In this document: piece after piece, positions 13,763 through 15,428 of the stretch | How the letters are laid out: every line of letters starts with the position of its first letter | Position numbering within the stretch: position 1 is the stretch's first letter | NCBI GenBank assembly: GCA_902783535.1 | Contig: CACZRJ010000249.1 | Coordinates: forward strand, 1-15,428 | DNA: 15,428 nt | Source: an uncultured Ruminococcus sp. | Lineage (GTDB): Bacteria > Bacillota > Clostridia > Oscillospirales > CAG-382 | Reading direction: 5' to 3' | Notes under the pieces: generated by a model | Told to the model about the DNA's origin: nothing | What the model saw: only the letters and a program-made list of their open reading frames with translations | Database searches by the model: none | Position numbers and translations under genes: made by a program

Positions 13763-13791
13763 AGTCTACCACAAATGGATGCGCGTGTCAA
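13763..13791 (-). promoter_or_regulatory. Promoter of the ribosomal-protein cluster
   Basis: On the minus strand TTGACA (13786-13791) is followed by a 17-nt spacer and TAGACT (13763-13768). This is a perfect -35 and a 4/6 -10 box for the housekeeping sigma factor. The predicted start is G13755. A/T tracts directly upstream of the -35 (about 13795-13810, a run of T then a run of A) could act as an UP element, as expected for a strong, growth-linked promoter. It is the only good promoter I found for the minus-strand genes. Confidence 0.8.
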
Positions 13792-13831
13792 TCAGTTTTT
13801 TCAAAAAAACCGCTGTTCCGGGCCTTTTAAA

Positions 13832-13852
13832 TTGTAAACTTTTTGTGAACAA
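13832..13852. repeat. Imperfect inverted repeat between the divergent promoters
   Basis: Half-sites TTGTAAAC and GTGAACAA are separated by TTTTT, and six of eight positions are complementary. The repeat lies between the two -35 boxes (13791 and 13899) in an A/T-rich stretch. It could be an operator shared by both directions, or only part of an UP-like A/T-rich region. No known regulator can be named from it. Confidence 0.3.
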
Positions 13853-13898
13853 AAGAAAGCAGGCCGAATTTGGTGTCTTTCGCAAAACGAATTTCGGA

Positions 13899-13926
13899 TT
13901 GACATTCGGGCGCACCGGTATATAAT
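13899..13926 (+). promoter_or_regulatory. Promoter of the phospho-sugar mutase gene
   Basis: TTGACA at 13899-13904 and TATAAT at 13921-13926 are separated by 16 nt, both boxes matching the housekeeping consensus exactly. A second TATAAT overlaps at 13926-13931 but would be 21 nt from the -35. The start would fall near 13933-13938, giving a short leader of about 20-26 nt. A GGAG at 13948-13951, 7 nt before the ATG at 13959, is the ribosome binding site. Confidence 0.85.
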
Positions 13927-13958
13927 ATAATAAAAAGGAAGACAAACGGAGCAAACAT

Positions 13959-15428
13959 ATGGACGCAAACGCTAACGAAATCCTGATTTCCGCCAGGGCG
14001 GAATTCGACAGATGGCTTTCGCATTCCGAAAACGACCCTGCCCTGAAAAGCCGGCTGGAGGAGATCGGCGGAAGCGAGGAGGAGATCCTGCGGCATTTTG
14101 CCTCCCCGATGCAGTTCGGGACGGCGGGACTCCGGAGCGTCATGGACGCCGGCATCTCGAATATGAACGAATATACGGTCGCTCAGACGACGCAGGGCCT
14201 TGCGGAACTGATCCTGCAGTCCGGAGAAGACGCGAAGGACAGAGGCGTCGCCGTATGCTATGACAGCAGGAACAACTCGAGGCTGTTCGCCGAAACCGCT
14301 TCCGGCGTTCTCGCGTACAACGGGATCCGGGTATTGCTTTTCGACGGCATCCGTCCGACGCCGGAAGTCTCATTCGCCATTCTCCATTACGGCTGCGCTG
14401 CCGGGATCAACATCACGGCGTCGCACAATCCGAAGGAATACAACGGATACAAAGTCTACTGGGACGACGGCGCGCAGCTGCCTCCGGAACACGCGTCGGC
14501 GGTCTCCGCTTCCGTGGCGAAGACGGACCTGTTCTCCGTGAAAAAGATGTCCGTCGAGGAAGGGATCCGCGCAGGACGCATCCGGATGCTCGGAAAGGAG
14601 ACCGACGAGGCCTTTCTGGAAGCCGTGCTCGGCGCGTCGCTGGCGGACGGGGACATCCTTTCCCACGCGAAAGACCTGAACATCGTATATACCCCGCTCC
14701 ACGGGACCGGCGCGAAACTGATCCCGGAATGTCTGAAACGGCTCGGCGTTCCGAATCTCAGAACGGTTTACGAGCAGATGATCCCGGACGGAAACTTCCC
14801 GACCGTTCTCTCCCCGAACCCGGAGAATCCCGGATGCTTCGCGCTCGCGATCGAGAAGATCAGAAACGAGGACATCCCGTGTCAGCTGATCCTTGCGAGC
14901 GACCCTGACGCGGACCGGATCGGCATGGCCGTCCGGACGGAAGACGGCGGATTCAAAACGCTGAACGGGAATCAGATCGGCGCGCTGCTGATGGAATACA
15001 TCATTCACGCCCGCAGGGAAAGCGGGAATCTGCCGGCAAACGGATGCGCCATCAAGTCCCTTGTCTCCTCCAACCTCTTCGACGCCGTCTGCGACGCGGA
15101 GGGGGTGGATCACGTCACCGTTCTGACCGGATTCAAATACATCGGAGAGAAGATCAAGGAATGGGCGTCGTCCGGAGAGCACACCTTCCTGTTCGGATTT
15201 GAAGAGAGTCAGGGTTACCTTTCCGCCGGATACGCGCGCGACAAGGACGCCGTCGCGGGCTGCATGCTGGCGACGGAAATGGCTTGCTGGCACGCAAAGA
15301 ACGGCCGGACCGTCTCTCAGGCGCTGGACGAACTGGACAGGAAATACGGGTTCTACAGGGAATTCACGCTCAATCAGCAGATCGGAGGCATCACGCCGAT
15401 CGAAACGACCAAACGGATCATGGACAGG
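13959..15428 (+). CDS. Phosphoglucomutase/phosphomannomutase (alpha-D-phosphohexomutase), cut by window edge
   Basis: The enzyme interconverts hexose 1- and 6-phosphates, most likely glucose 1-phosphate and glucose 6-phosphate, linking glycolysis to UDP-glucose and polysaccharide synthesis. The first 490 residues are present and open at the right edge. The domain order is standard. The N-terminal motif FGTAGLRS is at 53-60. The phosphoserine loop TASHNPKEYNGYK is at 153-165 with Ser155, and the magnesium-binding DPDADR at 315-320. TGFKYIGEKI is at 390-399 and the sugar-binding GFEESQGY at 413-420. The N-terminus (MDANANEILISARAEFDRWL) and overall size fit the large PgcA-type enzymes of Gram-positive bacteria. 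Exact substrate preference is not decidable. Ser60 stands where relatives usually have Gly. It is transcribed divergently from the ribosomal cluster by its own strong promoter. Confidence 0.93.
   Translation, partial: MDANANEILISARAEFDRWLSHSENDPALKSRLEEIGGSEEEILRHFASPMQFGTAGLRSVMDAGISNMNEYTVAQTTQGLAELILQSGEDAKDRGVAVCYDSRNNSRLFAETASGVLAYNGIRVLLFDGIRPTPEVSFAILHYGCAAGINITASHNPKEYNGYKVYWDDGAQLPPEHASAVSASVAKTDLFSVKKMSVEEGIRAGRIRMLGKETDEAFLEAVLGASLADGDILSHAKDLNIVYTPLHGTGAKLIPECLKRLGVPNLRTVYEQMIPDGNFPTVLSPNPENPGCFALAIEKIRNEDIPCQLILASDPDADRIGMAVRTEDGGFKTLNGNQIGALLMEYIIHARRESGNLPANGCAIKSLVSSNLFDAVCDAEGVDHVTVLTGFKYIGEKIKEWASSGEHTFLFGFEESQGYLSAGYARDKDAVAGCMLATEMACWHAKNGRTVSQALDELDRKYGFYREFTLNQQIGGITPIETTKRIMDR

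Noticed and set aside
13816..13849. Second minus-strand promoter candidate (TTGTTC-17-TAAAAG)
   Set aside because: Both boxes are weak compared with the TTGACA/TAGACT pair just downstream, and the A/T-rich context makes chance matches likely.
13865..13894. Direct repeat of CGAATTT (13865-13871 and 13888-13894) upstream of the mutase -35
   Set aside because: It is only seven bases, A/T-rich and seen twice, too little to call a regulator site.

Overview
The window is one long ribosomal-protein gene cluster on the minus strand, joined S10, spc and alpha operon modules (about 13.8 kb including the leader). A divergent phospho-sugar mutase gene sits at the right-hand end on the plus strand. The chromosome is moderately GC-rich with G/C-favoured third codon positions, and almost every gene has a strong AGGAGG-type ribosome binding site. 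Marks of a Bacillota (Firmicutes) genome, probably class Clostridia, are: short zinc-type S14; S4 with the four-cysteine N-terminal zinc site; zinc-type L36; adk with a four-cysteine lid; and a small KOW-domain protein between map and infA. The genus cannot be named from the sequence alone.

Layout in the direction of transcription, right to left. A TTGACA-17-TAGACT promoter (13763-13791) starts an approximately 186-nt leader, followed by rpsJ-rplC-rplD-rplW-rplB-rpsS-rplV-rpsC-rplP-rpmC-rpsQ (S10 module). Next come rplN-rplX-rplE-rpsN-rpsH-rplF-rplR-rpsE-rpmD-rplO-secY-adk-map-KOW gene-infA-rpmJ (spc module) and rpsM-rpsK-rpsD (start of the alpha module). rpsD is cut by the left edge. Apart from the leader and a 71-nt gap after rpsJ, intergenic gaps are 0-33 nt, and several junctions overlap or abut (ATGA, TAATG, TAAATG). 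I saw no internal terminator, so the whole block is probably one transcription unit.

Right of the leader, a near-consensus promoter (TTGACA-16-TATAAT) drives the divergent phospho-sugar mutase, which runs off the right edge after 490 codons. The str operon genes (fusA, tuf) that precede rpsJ in many bacteria are absent here.

Together the genes make 30S and 50S ribosomal proteins, an initiation factor, the protein-export channel, the enzyme that removes N-terminal methionine, and a nucleotide-balancing kinase: a growth-rate-linked biosynthesis unit. No mobile element, CRISPR array, tRNA, rRNA or defence system is visible, and I found no convincing new multi-gene system. The observations most worth checking are the apparent non-AUG start of infA (CUG, or possibly AUU), the multi-hairpin S10 leader, and a GNRA-capped hairpin between rpsJ and rplC.
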